Shown here one piece after another: positions 41,130 through 49,537 of a DNA stretch of 64,000 nt. The stretch's first letter is position 1; the number at the start of each line of letters is the position of its first letter. Source of the stretch: DATJLY01 sp963773665 (lineage in GTDB: Bacteria; Pseudomonadota; Alphaproteobacteria; ATCC43930; CGMCC-115725); the NCBI GenBank assembly GCA_963773665.1, contig CAVZBZ010000001.1, positions 558,001 to 622,000 of the forward strand, in the 5' to 3' direction. Made by a program: the position numbers and the translations under genes. A model generated the notes under the pieces. It saw nothing but the letters and a program-made list of their open reading frames with translations, did not search any database and had not been told where the DNA came from.

Positions 41130-41777
41130 GTGTTCGAGGCGGAATTCTGGCGCATCGTCGCGCTGTCGTTCGCGGTGAGCCTTTCGGCGACGGCGGCCGC
41201 CTCGGCGCTGGGCTTGCCGCTGGGTGCTGCGCTGGCGATCGGGCGCTTTCCCGGGCGGCGCTTCCTCATCTGGATCGCGAATGCGTTTCTCGGCCTGCCG
41301 CCGGTGGTGATCGGGCTCATGCTCTATCTCGCGCTGTCGCGCTCGGGCCCGTTGGGCGTTCTCGGCATTCTGTTCACGCCCGCCGCGATGGTGCTGGCGC
41401 AGGCGATCCTCGCGCTCCCGATCGTCACCGCGTTCGCGCACCGCGCCGTGGCCGAGGCGTGGTCGGCCTATGGCGAGGCGCTCATGGACCTGGGCGCAAC
41501 GCGCGCGCGCTGCGTGCCCGAGCTGCTCGCCATCGGGCGGCTCCACGTGCTGACGGCGGTGCTCGCAGGGTTCGGGCGCACCGTGTCGGAGGTCGGCGCC
41601 ATCATCATCGTCGGCGGCAACATCGACGGCTACACCCGGACCATGACCACGGCGATCGTGCTCGAGACGAGCCGCGGCGATCTTCCGCTGGCGCTTGGTT
41701 TGGGCTTCGTGCTCATCGGCCTGAGCATGCTGGTAAGCTCGGTCGCCATCACCTTCGCCGACCGGCCTGCAACATGA
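41130..41777 (+). CDS. tupB: tungstate ABC transporter permease (TupB-like)
   Basis: 215 residues from GTG 41130, 7 bases after the ubiD-like stop. Five to six membrane segments; the permease EAA loop is 'EALMDLGATRARCVPELLAI', followed by 'GRTVSEVGAIIIVGGNIDGY'. Sequence style and the following TupA gene make tungstate the likely substrate. It probably shares the transcript of the decarboxylase gene. The ATPase tupC is not found in the window. Confidence 0.82.
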   Translation: MFEAEFWRIVALSFAVSLSATAAASALGLPLGAALAIGRFPGRRFLIWIANAFLGLPPVVIGLMLYLALSRSGPLGVLGILFTPAAMVLAQAILALPIVTAFAHRAVAEAWSAYGEALMDLGATRARCVPELLAIGRLHVLTAVLAGFGRTVSEVGAIIIVGGNIDGYTRTMTTAIVLETSRGDLPLALGLGFVLIGLSMLVSSVAITFADRPAT

Positions 41778-41788
41778 GGGGAACCGCG

Positions 41789-42601
41789 ATGCGCCTGCTC
41801 TTCGTTCTCCTGCTGTGCGCCCTGACAGCGTCCGCCGCCGCTGCCGCCGAGAAATCGTTCGTGCTGGCGACCACGACCTCGCTCGAGGATTCGGGCCTCC
41901 TCTCCGGCATCCTGCCGCAATTCACCAAGGCGAGCGGGATCGAGGTGCGCGTCATCGCACAAGGGACGGGCCAAGCGCTCGACACCGCGCGGAGGGGCGA
42001 TGCCGATCTCGTGCTCGTGCACGACCCCGATGCCGAAGCGAAGTTCATGTCCGAGGGTTTCGGCGTCAGCCGCCGGCAGATCGCGTGGAACGACTTCATC
42101 GTCGTCGGCCCCAAGAGCGATCCCGCGCACGTCGCCGGAAGCCACGACGCGGTCGCGGCGCTGACCAAGATCGCGGGCGCCGAGGCGCCGTTCGTCTCGC
42201 GCGGCGACCGTAGCGGCACCAACGCGCTCGAGCTCCGCCTGTGGCAGGCCGCCCACATCGCGCCGCCAAAGGTCGCGGGCGGATGGTATCGCGACATCGG
42301 CGGCGGCATGGGCGCGGCCCTCAACGCGGCGGCGGCGATGGACGCCTACACGGTGAGCGACCGCGGCACCTGGCTCTCGTTCCAGAACAAGCGCGACCTC
42401 GTCATTGCGGTCGAGGGCGACAGCCACCTCATCAACCGCTACGACGTGATCGAGCTCGACCCCAAGCGCCATGCCGAGACGCACGGCATGGCGAAGCAGT
42501 TGGCCGACTGGCTCGTCTCGGCCGAAGGGCAGGAGCTCATCGGCGCCTATCGCAAGGCGGGCGCGCAGCTCTTCCACCCGTCCGCGGCAAATCCGAAGTG
42601 A
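41789..42601 (+). CDS. tupA: tungstate ABC transporter substrate-binding protein (TupA-like)
   Basis: 270 residues from ATG 41789 (AGGGGA six bases upstream; ATG 41774 overlapping tupB is the alternative). Signal peptide ending SAAAAAEK, then the oxyanion-binding 'VLATTTSLEDSGLLSGILPQ' with the TTTS motif of TupA, 'VIAQGTGQALDTARRGDADL', 'SRGDRSGTNALELRLWQAA' and 'DAYTVSDRGTWLSFQNK'. Periplasmic WO4 (or MoO4) receptor. Supply of tungstate or molybdate fits the nearby molybdenum hydroxylase gene. Confidence 0.87.
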   Translation: MRLLFVLLLCALTASAAAAAEKSFVLATTTSLEDSGLLSGILPQFTKASGIEVRVIAQGTGQALDTARRGDADLVLVHDPDAEAKFMSEGFGVSRRQIAWNDFIVVGPKSDPAHVAGSHDAVAALTKIAGAEAPFVSRGDRSGTNALELRLWQAAHIAPPKVAGGWYRDIGGGMGAALNAAAAMDAYTVSDRGTWLSFQNKRDLVIAVEGDSHLINRYDVIELDPKRHAETHGMAKQLADWLVSAEGQELIGAYRKAGAQLFHPSAANPK

Positions 42602-42604
42602 GGC

Positions 42605-43015
42605 TCAGCCGCGGGCCTTGTCGCCGGCGTAGCTGGTGAGGTCGATATATTCGAGGCAGGTGCCGTCGGGATCGTGGAAATATGCCCGCGGCCCGTTGAC
42701 GACGCCGCCCTGGCGGTCCTCCTCGAAGAACACCTCGACGCCATGCGCGCGCAGGTTGTCGAGCGCCGGCCGGTAGTCCTTGGCATCGACCTTGAAGGAA
42801 TGATGGACGCCGTTGTGGTCGTCGATGCGGCGATTGATCGGCGCCTCGTGCCGCACCAGGATGATGCAGTCGCCGCCCGCGTCGAGGAAGGCCATCTTCT
42901 GGTCGGGCGTCGTCACGATGTGCGTGCAGCCGACGATGTCGCAATAGAACCGCGTGCTGCGCGCGAGATCGCTCACCGGGATGCTGAAATGCGCCATGCC
43001 TTTCAAGGCCACCAT
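42605..43015 (-). CDS. VOC family (glyoxalase/dioxygenase-like) protein
   Basis: 136 residues from ATG 43015 (GAGG six bases upstream; a GTG at 43027 overlaps the previous stop). Paired beta-alpha-beta modules with metal-ligand positions: His in 'MAHFSIPVSDLARSTRFYCD', His in 'NGVHHSFKVDAKDY', and Glu in 'YFHDPDGTCLEYIDLTSYAG'. One VOC unit; would work as a dimer. The reaction is unknown: glyoxalase, ring-cleavage or resistance proteins share the fold. Downstream of the DUF3300-DUF2950 pair on the same strand. Confidence 0.82.
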   Translation of the reverse strand: MVALKGMAHFSIPVSDLARSTRFYCDIVGCTHIVTTPDQKMAFLDAGGDCIILVRHEAPINRRIDDHNGVHHSFKVDAKDYRPALDNLRAHGVEVFFEEDRQGGVVNGPRAYFHDPDGTCLEYIDLTSYAGDKARG

Positions 43016-43023
43016 CTCATGCC

Positions 43024-43899
43024 TCACTGCAACGGTTTCCAGTTCGCGTCCGGATCATAGCGCGTCATCGCGCCGGCGATACGGGCCGTGTCGCGGCCGA
43101 GATTGCGCTCGGATACGGTGCCGTCCTGGTTGACGATGAAGCTCATGATGCCGGTGTTGCCCCAATTCGCCGGATAGGCCACGACGGCGAAGCCGCCGAT
43201 CATGCGGCCTTGCACGATGTAGTCGCGCGCGCCGCCCGAGGCGTGCGTCCCCTGCGCCTGCAACAGCTTGTAATAATAGCCGTGATAGGGCGCGTGGCGG
43301 CCGCGATAGCCCTGCGCGCGCGCCTCGGTGACGAGGGGGCCGAGCGGGCTTTCGGGCGCGCCCGAGGCGGCGGGCCAGTAGAGCCCGTTCTTCTTGCCGG
43401 GGTCGCTCACGAATTTCGCGGCATACTCGGCAAAGAAGCTCGCATAGTCGCGCTCGGCCTCGACGATGGCGCGGCACACCTCGATCGCGTTCAATTCGTC
43501 GCGCCCGATGCGCCGGTCGAGGATCTCCTGCGCGCCCGCGCGCACGTCGAAGCGCCACGCGCCGCCATTGTTGCGCAGCGGGATCGGGAACGGGAAATCG
43601 TCGGCGCCGATGAGAAGAAAAGCCCGGTCGTCATGCGGCTCGATCGCGTGCTTGGCGTCGTAGGCCGCGGTGAAGCCCGCGCGCCCCGCCTTGTCCGCGA
43701 CCGGATCGCCCGATTGCACGAGCCGGCGGCTGCCGGGACCGAGCACCGCTTCGATCGCGTGCTCGTCGTTCTTCTGAACCGCCGCGGCCAGGGCGGCGGC
43801 GGCATCCTCGGGCGAGGCATATGTCGCGGCGTGCGCCGCGCCCGCGGCAAGGGCAAGCGCGAAGACGAGCGCCGCGAAGATACGTGCTGCGCGGTTCAT
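43024..43899 (-). CDS. DUF2950 family secreted protein
   Basis: 291 residues with signal peptide 'IFAALVFALALAAGAAHA'. The family pattern is 'YASPEDAAAALAAAVQKND', 'RRIGRDELNAIEVCRAIVEA', 'GYYYKLLQAQGTHASGGARD' and 'GNTGIMSFIVNQDGTVSERN'. DUF2950 proteins are periplasmic and of unknown function, commonly encoded next to DUF3300. The start overlaps the DUF3300 stop by four bases (ATGA). Confidence 0.88.
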   Translation of the reverse strand: MNRAARIFAALVFALALAAGAAHAATYASPEDAAAALAAAVQKNDEHAIEAVLGPGSRRLVQSGDPVADKAGRAGFTAAYDAKHAIEPHDDRAFLLIGADDFPFPIPLRNNGGAWRFDVRAGAQEILDRRIGRDELNAIEVCRAIVEAERDYASFFAEYAAKFVSDPGKKNGLYWPAASGAPESPLGPLVTEARAQGYRGRHAPYHGYYYKLLQAQGTHASGGARDYIVQGRMIGGFAVVAYPANWGNTGIMSFIVNQDGTVSERNLGRDTARIAGAMTRYDPDANWKPLQ

Positions 43900-45320
43900 G
43901 GCCGGCGCTCCTCTCGCAAATTGCCCTGCGGCGGCGCGGGACGCGGTGGCGCCGCCGGCGCCGCACGCGCCGGCGGAGGCGTCGCGGGGCGTGCGGCTTG
44001 CGGCTGAATCGGAGCGGGCGCGGGCCGCGACTGCCGGCTCGCCGCGCCGCGCTGCGCTTCGGCCCGCGCATCGGGACCGCGCGAGATGCTCGGGAACGCG
44101 GTCGGGCGCTGCGCCTGTGCCGGGGCTAAGGGCGGTCGCACGACCGCTGGCGGGGGCGTGCGTTGTGCTTGCGGTTGAGCCTGCGGTTGCGGCGCCGCGC
44201 GCCGCTCTTGCGGCGCGGCCGCGCCCTGCGGCGCCTGGCGCGGTGCTTGCGGCTGCTGCGGCGGCTGCTGCCCCGGACGTTGCGCCTCCGGACGCTGCGC
44301 GCCTCGCCCCTGCGGCGCCCCGACCGCGCGCTGTTGCGGCGCGGGCGCAGTCTGTTGCGGATAGAAGCGGAATTGCTGGCGCGTCTCGGGCGGGGTCGCC
44401 GCGACCGGGCGCTGATAGGCGGCACGGCTTTGCGCGTCGCGGTAGGGCACGCCGCGGCGATGCGCGGGATCGTGCTGCCAGGTCGCCGCCGGCGGCGGCG
44501 CGCGGTTCGGCTCGAGCCGCGCGAAGCGGTTGCGGTCGATATGCACGTTGTGATCGCGCCAATCCCAGTCGCCCCAATTCCACAGCACGTCGACGAGGCC
44601 GATGCCGAGGCTGAAGCCCAAGGCGCCCACGGCGAAATTCGCCGACAGCCCCGGCGGCGGCCCGAAATAATAAGGCTGATAGGTTGGATAGGGCCATGCG
44701 CCATAGACTGCGGCGGGATTGTACACCGGCACGTAAAGGAGCTCCGGGTTGGCCGGCTCGATCTCGATATAAGGGCCGTCGGGCACGACCGTCGCATAGG
44801 GGCTCGAGACGAGCGTGCCGGCAGCGAGCGCGTCGTGGCGCAGGCGCTGGATCGAATCCATCACGTCGCCCTGCTGCGCGAGGAAGGCGTTGCCGATCGC
44901 CTGCGTCCAGTCGAGATGCTGGTTCATCATGGCGAGCACCTGGGGAAATGCCGCGAGCGATTTTACGCTCGGGTCCCAGTCCTGCGCCTCGACCGCCGAA
45001 GCGAGCGCGCCGTCCATCAGCGCCGCGTTCTGCGGATATTGCCGCCAGCGCGCGGCATCGACAACCTCGAGCGGGTAAGTCGCCGCGGTCAGGATTTCCG
45101 TGAGCAGCGGATCGGGATAGAGCGCGATCGGCGCCAGCATCTGGTCGAGCTGCGGCGGCGAATAGAGCGCCGCCACGGCGCCGGGCGGCGGCGGCGGCGC
45201 CGAGCCGGGCGGCGGCGGGGGATACTGCACCGCGCCGGGCGGCGGGGGATATTGCGCCGCCGCCGGCAGCGCCGAGAGCGAGATCGCAAGCAACAGGGCC
45301 GCGACACGAAAAAGCCACAT
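43896..45320 (-). CDS. DUF3300 family secreted protein
   Basis: 474 residues from ATG 45320 (AGGAG eight bases upstream). Signal peptide to AAAQ, then a Pro-rich YPPPP segment. The DUF3300 domain follows: 'YSPPQLDQMLAPIALYPDPL', 'LTEILTAATYPLEVVDAARW', 'DWDPSVKSLAAFPQVLAMMN'. After residue about 270 the protein is a long Pro/Gln/Arg/Ala-rich low-complexity tail. Function unknown; envelope or secreted. Co-translated with DUF2950. Confidence 0.87.
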   Translation of the reverse strand: MWLFRVAALLLAISLSALPAAAQYPPPPGAVQYPPPPPGSAPPPPPGAVAALYSPPQLDQMLAPIALYPDPLLTEILTAATYPLEVVDAARWRQYPQNAALMDGALASAVEAQDWDPSVKSLAAFPQVLAMMNQHLDWTQAIGNAFLAQQGDVMDSIQRLRHDALAAGTLVSSPYATVVPDGPYIEIEPANPELLYVPVYNPAAVYGAWPYPTYQPYYFGPPPGLSANFAVGALGFSLGIGLVDVLWNWGDWDWRDHNVHIDRNRFARLEPNRAPPPAATWQHDPAHRRGVPYRDAQSRAAYQRPVAATPPETRQQFRFYPQQTAPAPQQRAVGAPQGRGAQRPEAQRPGQQPPQQPQAPRQAPQGAAAPQERRAAPQPQAQPQAQRTPPPAVVRPPLAPAQAQRPTAFPSISRGPDARAEAQRGAASRQSRPAPAPIQPQAARPATPPPARAAPAAPPRPAPPQGNLREERRP

Positions 45321-45474
45321 GAGACGCACTCCTCAACTCATGCGACAACGGCCGAGAGGGCGATCGAAATCCGTGCCTTCATGGCGCCGATCCTACACCT
45401 TGCCGCAGCGCCGGGCATGTGCCATGAGCGGAAGGGGATCGACCGGATGGTCGTGAAGGCGGGATAGCGCGGCC

Positions 45475-46521
45475 ATGGAATTCGGCATGTTCCACGAATT
45501 CCCGAGCCTCAAGGGCCGGAGCGACGCCGACGCGTTCGACGAGGCGCTGGAGCAGATCGATCAGGCCGAGGAATGCGGGCTCGACGCGATGTGGCTGGCC
45601 GAGCTGCATTTCGCGCCGGAGCGCTCGGTGCTGTCCTCGCCGCTCGGCATCGCCGCGGCGATGGCGGCGCGCACGAAGCGCATCAAGATCGGCATCGCCG
45701 TGCAGGTGCTGCCGCTGGGCCATCCGCTCCGCCTTGCCGAGGAGGCCGCGACGGTCGATCAGCTGAGCCGCGGGCGGCTCATCTTCGGCATCGGCAGGAG
45801 CGGCGTCGTCAAGACCTACGACATGTACGGCGTGCCCTATGCCGAGAGCGTCGAGCGCTTCAACGAGGCCTTGGACATCATCCGCCTCGCCTGGACGCGC
45901 GAGCGGTTTTCATACAGCGGCAAGTTCTATCGCTTCGGCGAGGTCAGCGTGGCGCCGCGCCCGTATCAGCGCCCGCATCCGGAAATCCGCATGGCGGCGA
46001 GCGCGGGCGACACGTTCCCGGTGATCGGCGCGCTGGGCCTGCCGGCCTTCGCCTCGGCGCGGCATGTGACGTGGGCCGAGCTGAAGCAGCAGATCGCGAG
46101 CTATCGCGCGGCGTGGCGCGCGGCGGGCCATCCCGGCAACGGCGCGGTGTACGTCTCGGCGCCGACGTTCCTGGCGGCGAGCGAGGCAGCGGCCGAGCAG
46201 GACGCAGCGCCAAGCATCATGAGCTTCTATCGCTACCAGGCGGCGCTTCTTGCCGACTCGATCGCGCGCGCGGGCTCGGCAAGCCCGGCCCGGGCGGCGC
46301 GCGCCGACCGCCTCGCCAAGCTCAGCTTCGCGCAGGCGATGCAGGACCACGTCCTGGTCGGCACGCCCGAGCGGGTGGCGCGCCGCCTCGGCGAGTTGCG
46401 CCAGGAACTGGGCCTCGACGGCATCCTGGCCGAGCTCAATTGCGGCGGCCTCATCGCGCACGCGAAAGTGCTGGAGGCGCTGCGCCTGCTGTGCGCCGAG
46501 GTCATGCCGCGGTTTCGCTAG
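45475..46521 (+). CDS. LLM-class flavin-dependent oxidoreductase
   Basis: 348 residues, luciferase-like TIM barrel: 'EFGMFHEFPSLKGRSDADAF', 'GLDAMWLAELHFAPERSVLS', 'VLPLGHPLRLAEEAATVDQL', 'SRGRLIFGIGRSGVVKTYDM'. 'HVLVGTPERVARRLGELRQE' is the C-terminal signature. Uses FMNH2 or F420 to oxidise an unknown substrate; in a proteobacterium FMN is more likely. A second LLM gene of different subtype lies 1.1 kb downstream. Confidence 0.87.
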   Translation: MEFGMFHEFPSLKGRSDADAFDEALEQIDQAEECGLDAMWLAELHFAPERSVLSSPLGIAAAMAARTKRIKIGIAVQVLPLGHPLRLAEEAATVDQLSRGRLIFGIGRSGVVKTYDMYGVPYAESVERFNEALDIIRLAWTRERFSYSGKFYRFGEVSVAPRPYQRPHPEIRMAASAGDTFPVIGALGLPAFASARHVTWAELKQQIASYRAAWRAAGHPGNGAVYVSAPTFLAASEAAAEQDAAPSIMSFYRYQAALLADSIARAGSASPARAARADRLAKLSFAQAMQDHVLVGTPERVARRLGELRQELGLDGILAELNCGGLIAHAKVLEALRLLCAEVMPRFR

Positions 46522-46590
46522 AGTCCGATCCGTTCGGACGGAACCGTTGTGGCGAGCACACTGGGACAGATCTCTGCCGATGCGCGCGCG

Positions 46591-46700
46591 CACCCCCCAC
46601 CCTGCCCTCCCCCTCAAGGGGGGAGGGATTATTTGTATTCGCAATTAAATTTCCCGCAAAACCCCCCTCCCCCCTCGAGGGGGAGGGCTGGGGTGGGGGT
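46591..46700. repeat. pair of inverted REP-like palindromes
   Basis: Two inverted copies of a CACCCC..CCCTCCCCCTC unit. One is at 46591-46627 with hairpin 46605-46627; the other, head-to-head, is at 46665-46700 with hairpin 46665-46687. An AT-rich 37-base spacer separates them. This BIME-like doublet resembles CCCTCCCCCT repeats found between genes of many alphaproteobacteria and fills the space between the convergent LLM gene and the next minus-strand gene. Confidence 0.7.
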
Positions 46701-47503
46701 TATGGCGGCGCGGTCGCGTTTTGCGCGTCCTGAGGCCGCGGCGGCGGGGCCGCAAATTGGGTTCGTTCCGCGAATCTCGAGTTTTGCGCGCGGCCGGCGA
46801 AGCGGCGCTGCTGGCGCGACGGCAGCGGCGCGGGCGCGGCGGCCGCTTCCGCTTCGCGGCGGCGGGCCTGGAGGCGCTCGAGCGCGATGGTGGCGCGGTG
46901 GAGGGCGCGCTCGATCGCGGCTTCGTAGCGCGACAGCGCCGTCATGCGCTGCTCGGGCCAGGCCGGCATGTCCGGTTTTTGCGGCTCGCGCTCGGCCCGC
47001 GGCGGCGCGTCGCCTTGCGACGTGACCGCTTCCTCGATCTGCGCGTTCGTCAGGTTGCGTACCACGTCGTAGGCGATCGAGGCGAGGGTCGGCGGCGATT
47101 CCCACGGTTTCCGGTCTTTGGGCGGCTCGGGCGGGTTTTCCTGCAATTCCGCCAGCACGTGCTCGCGCATCTCCTCGCGCGCGTGCTCGTGCGCGTTGCG
47201 GATCGCTTCCTCGTTGATCGCGGCGGCCTCGGTCCGCCACACCCGGCGCAGGCGCCAGTTGCCGAGCACGATGCGGTCGGCGAGCACGTCTTCCGCCTCG
47301 CCGACCGGATCGAGCGCCTGCCGCATCGCCTCGTTGAAGCGGCGGAAATCCTCGGGGTCCTCGTCCACGAGCAGAATATGCTCGGCGGCAAGCCCGTGGC
47401 GCAGCGCATTGCGGCGCGACTGCTCCTTGCCCTCGGGCGTGCGCGGGCCGGTGCTGTTCTCGGCGTTGCGGCGGTTGGCCGCGATCTGGGCATCCGATGC
47501 CAT
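46700..47503 (-). CDS. conserved hypothetical protein of the 'RRNAxxSTGPxTPEGK' type
   Basis: 267 residues from ATG 47503 (AGGAG six bases upstream). N-terminus 'QIAANRRNAENSTGPRTPEG' then KEQSRRNALRHGLAA, a hallmark of a widespread family of unknown function often present in many copies per genome. Middle part helical and charged; C-terminus Arg/Ala/Pro-rich low complexity that runs into the REP-like repeat. No catalytic motif. Possibly a domesticated mobile-element or phage-type protein. Confidence 0.7.
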   Translation of the reverse strand: MASDAQIAANRRNAENSTGPRTPEGKEQSRRNALRHGLAAEHILLVDEDPEDFRRFNEAMRQALDPVGEAEDVLADRIVLGNWRLRRVWRTEAAAINEEAIRNAHEHAREEMREHVLAELQENPPEPPKDRKPWESPPTLASIAYDVVRNLTNAQIEEAVTSQGDAPPRAEREPQKPDMPAWPEQRMTALSRYEAAIERALHRATIALERLQARRREAEAAAAPAPLPSRQQRRFAGRAQNSRFAERTQFAAPPPRPQDAQNATAPP

Positions 47504-47609
47504 CTGCAACTCCTGGCTTGAGTGTACGTAATAGATAATGGATATTGCGTACATCGTCAAGGGCCGATTCCCGCTAAGCTTGGGGCATCACGGATGCGGG
47601 GGCTGGATT

Positions 47610-48782
47610 ATGGCTTTGGCTTACGACGGGGCGCTGCGGTTTGGCCTCTTTCTCGCGCCGTTCCATTCGGCCGGGCTCAACCCGACCTATGCGTTCGAGC
47701 GGGATCTTCTGCTCGCCGAGCATCTCGACCGGTTGGGTTTCGAGGAAATCTGGTTCGGCGAGCATCATTCGGGCGCGATGGAGATGATCGCGGCGCCCGA
47801 GCTGATGATCGCGGCGGCGGCGCAGCGCACGAAATACATCCGCCTCGGCACCGGCGTTAAATCCCTGCCGTTCCACAATCCCTTCATGCTGGCCGAAGCG
47901 ATGGCGCAGCTCGACCACATGACCAGGGGCCGCGCGATGTTCGGCGTGGGGCCGGGCGCGCTCCCGACCGACGTGCACATGCTCGGCATCGAGATGAACC
48001 AGATCCGCGAGCGCATGGACGAAAGCCTCGACATCATCGTCGCGCTGATGAAGGGCGAGACGGTGAGCCGCAAGAGCGAATGGTTCCATCTGCGCGAGGC
48101 GCGGCTCCATGTCGGCTGCTTCGCGAAACCCTTCGTCGAGATGGCGGTCACATCGGTGCGCTCGCCCTCGGGCGTGGTTGCGGCGGGAAAGCATGGGCTG
48201 GGCGTTTTGACGCTCGGCCCGGTCACGGACGCGGCGCTCGAGCATCACGTCGAGAACTGGCGCATCTACGAAGAGGAATGCCAAAAACACGGCCACAAGG
48301 CCGACCGCGCGAAATGGCGCATCACCGTCATCATGCACATCGCCGAGACGCGCGAGAAGGCGTTCGCCGATACCGAATGGGGATTTCCCGAATGGATCGA
48401 GTACACGCACGACGTGATCCCGGCGGCCGCCGCCTTCCCGCGCGGCGTCGCGAACCCGGCGCAGTTCTGCAACGACAACCAGCTCGGCATCGTCGGCACG
48501 CCAGATGACGCGATCCGCGAATTGGATCGCATCCGCCAAAAGCTCGGCGGCATGGGCGCGGTGCTGGTGTTCGGCAACGACCTCGCACCCTGGCCCGCGC
48601 AGCAGCGCAGCTTCGAGCTCATCGCCGAGTTCGTGAAGCCGCATTTCTCGGGCGCCAACCGGGCGCGGCGCGCGAGCTACCGGTGGGCCAAGGAAAACAT
48701 CGCCGACAGCCGCCAGAAGGCGCAGGACGCGGTCGCCGCCGCCACCGCCACTTTCAAGGCGGGGAAGTCCGGCGGGCGGTGA
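47610..48782 (+). CDS. LLM-class flavin-dependent oxidoreductase (monooxygenase type)
   Basis: 390 residues from ATG 47610. 'RFGLFLAPFHSAGLNPTYAF' and 'GFEEIWFGEHHSGAMEMIAA' with the EHH motif typical of bacterial luciferase-like and limonene monooxygenase-type members. 'LPFHNPFMLAEAMAQLDHMT' and 'RGRAMFGVGPGALPTDVHML' follow. Likely FMNH2-dependent monooxygenase of an unknown hydrophobic substrate. Upstream in-frame ATG 47538 lacks family sequence. Confidence 0.87.
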   Translation: MALAYDGALRFGLFLAPFHSAGLNPTYAFERDLLLAEHLDRLGFEEIWFGEHHSGAMEMIAAPELMIAAAAQRTKYIRLGTGVKSLPFHNPFMLAEAMAQLDHMTRGRAMFGVGPGALPTDVHMLGIEMNQIRERMDESLDIIVALMKGETVSRKSEWFHLREARLHVGCFAKPFVEMAVTSVRSPSGVVAAGKHGLGVLTLGPVTDAALEHHVENWRIYEEECQKHGHKADRAKWRITVIMHIAETREKAFADTEWGFPEWIEYTHDVIPAAAAFPRGVANPAQFCNDNQLGIVGTPDDAIRELDRIRQKLGGMGAVLVFGNDLAPWPAQQRSFELIAEFVKPHFSGANRARRASYRWAKENIADSRQKAQDAVAAATATFKAGKSGGR

Positions 48783-48867
48783 AAACTACCCCTTTTTCCG
48801 GCTTGCCCCGCGCGCGCCGCGGCCCATATTAGAGCGCGTCAATCCCGCCCACAGAGGATCCCAACAC

Positions 48868-49494
48868 TTGAGCAAAGAGTTTCGCGAACGCCGCAAGCGC
48901 GGTTTCGATGACGACGAGTTCCTGCCGCCCCGCCGCAGCAAATTCGGCGGCAAAGCCCCCGCCCCGGCCTATGGCGCGGCACCCCCGCCCGCGGCGCAGT
49001 CCGGGCCGCCGGCCACCGCCATCGTCAAATGGTACAATGCCGAGAAAGGTTTCGGCTTCGTCTCGCTGGAGGATGGCGGGGACGCCTTCCTGCATGCCAA
49101 CGTGCTCGGCCGCGCCGGGCGCGAGGAGGTGGCGCCGGGAGCCACGCTCCAGGTCCGCACCGGCAGCGGCATGAAGGGCCCGCAAGTGACCGAAGTGCTG
49201 TCGATCGACGACAGCACCGCGACCGCCGCTTCGCCCCGGCCGCGCGCCGGCGCAGGCGGCCCGCGGGTGCAGCTTGGCCCGGCGCAGCGCATGATCGGCA
49301 CCACCAAGTGGTACGACCCCGGCAAGGGGTTCGGCTTCGTCAGCGTCGAGGGCAAGGGGCAGGACGTGTTCGTCCATGCCTCGGTGCTGCAGAAGGGCGG
49401 CATCGCCTCGCTCGCGCCGGGCCAGCGCGTCGCCATGGACGTGGCCGAAGGCCGCCGCAATCCCGAAGCCGTCTCGATCCAACTCGCGGAGTGA
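48868..49494 (+). CDS. double cold-shock domain protein
   Basis: 208 residues. TTG 48868 is the apparent start (AGAGGA nine bases upstream; no ATG or GTG fits). Two CSD units: 'IVKWYNAEKGFGFVSLEDGG' at about residues 52-71 and 'GTTKWYDPGKGFGFVSVEGK' at about 143-162, each with RNP1-like KGFGFV; the second has the DVFVHAS RNP2. A Pro/Ala linker joins them. Binds single-stranded RNA or DNA, probably as RNA chaperone. Double-CSD proteins are typical of alphaproteobacteria. Confidence 0.88.
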   Translation: MSKEFRERRKRGFDDDEFLPPRRSKFGGKAPAPAYGAAPPPAAQSGPPATAIVKWYNAEKGFGFVSLEDGGDAFLHANVLGRAGREEVAPGATLQVRTGSGMKGPQVTEVLSIDDSTATAASPRPRAGAGGPRVQLGPAQRMIGTTKWYDPGKGFGFVSVEGKGQDVFVHASVLQKGGIASLAPGQRVAMDVAEGRRNPEAVSIQLAE

Positions 49495-49537
49495 AGCAAC
49501 CTGCGTCCTTCGACTTCGCTGCGCTTCGCACGCTCCG

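Noticed and set aside
39572..41320. Minus-strand extension of the CoxL-type ORF by about 580 codons
   Set aside because: Extension is antisense to the UbiD-like gene; the family sequence begins at ATG 39571.
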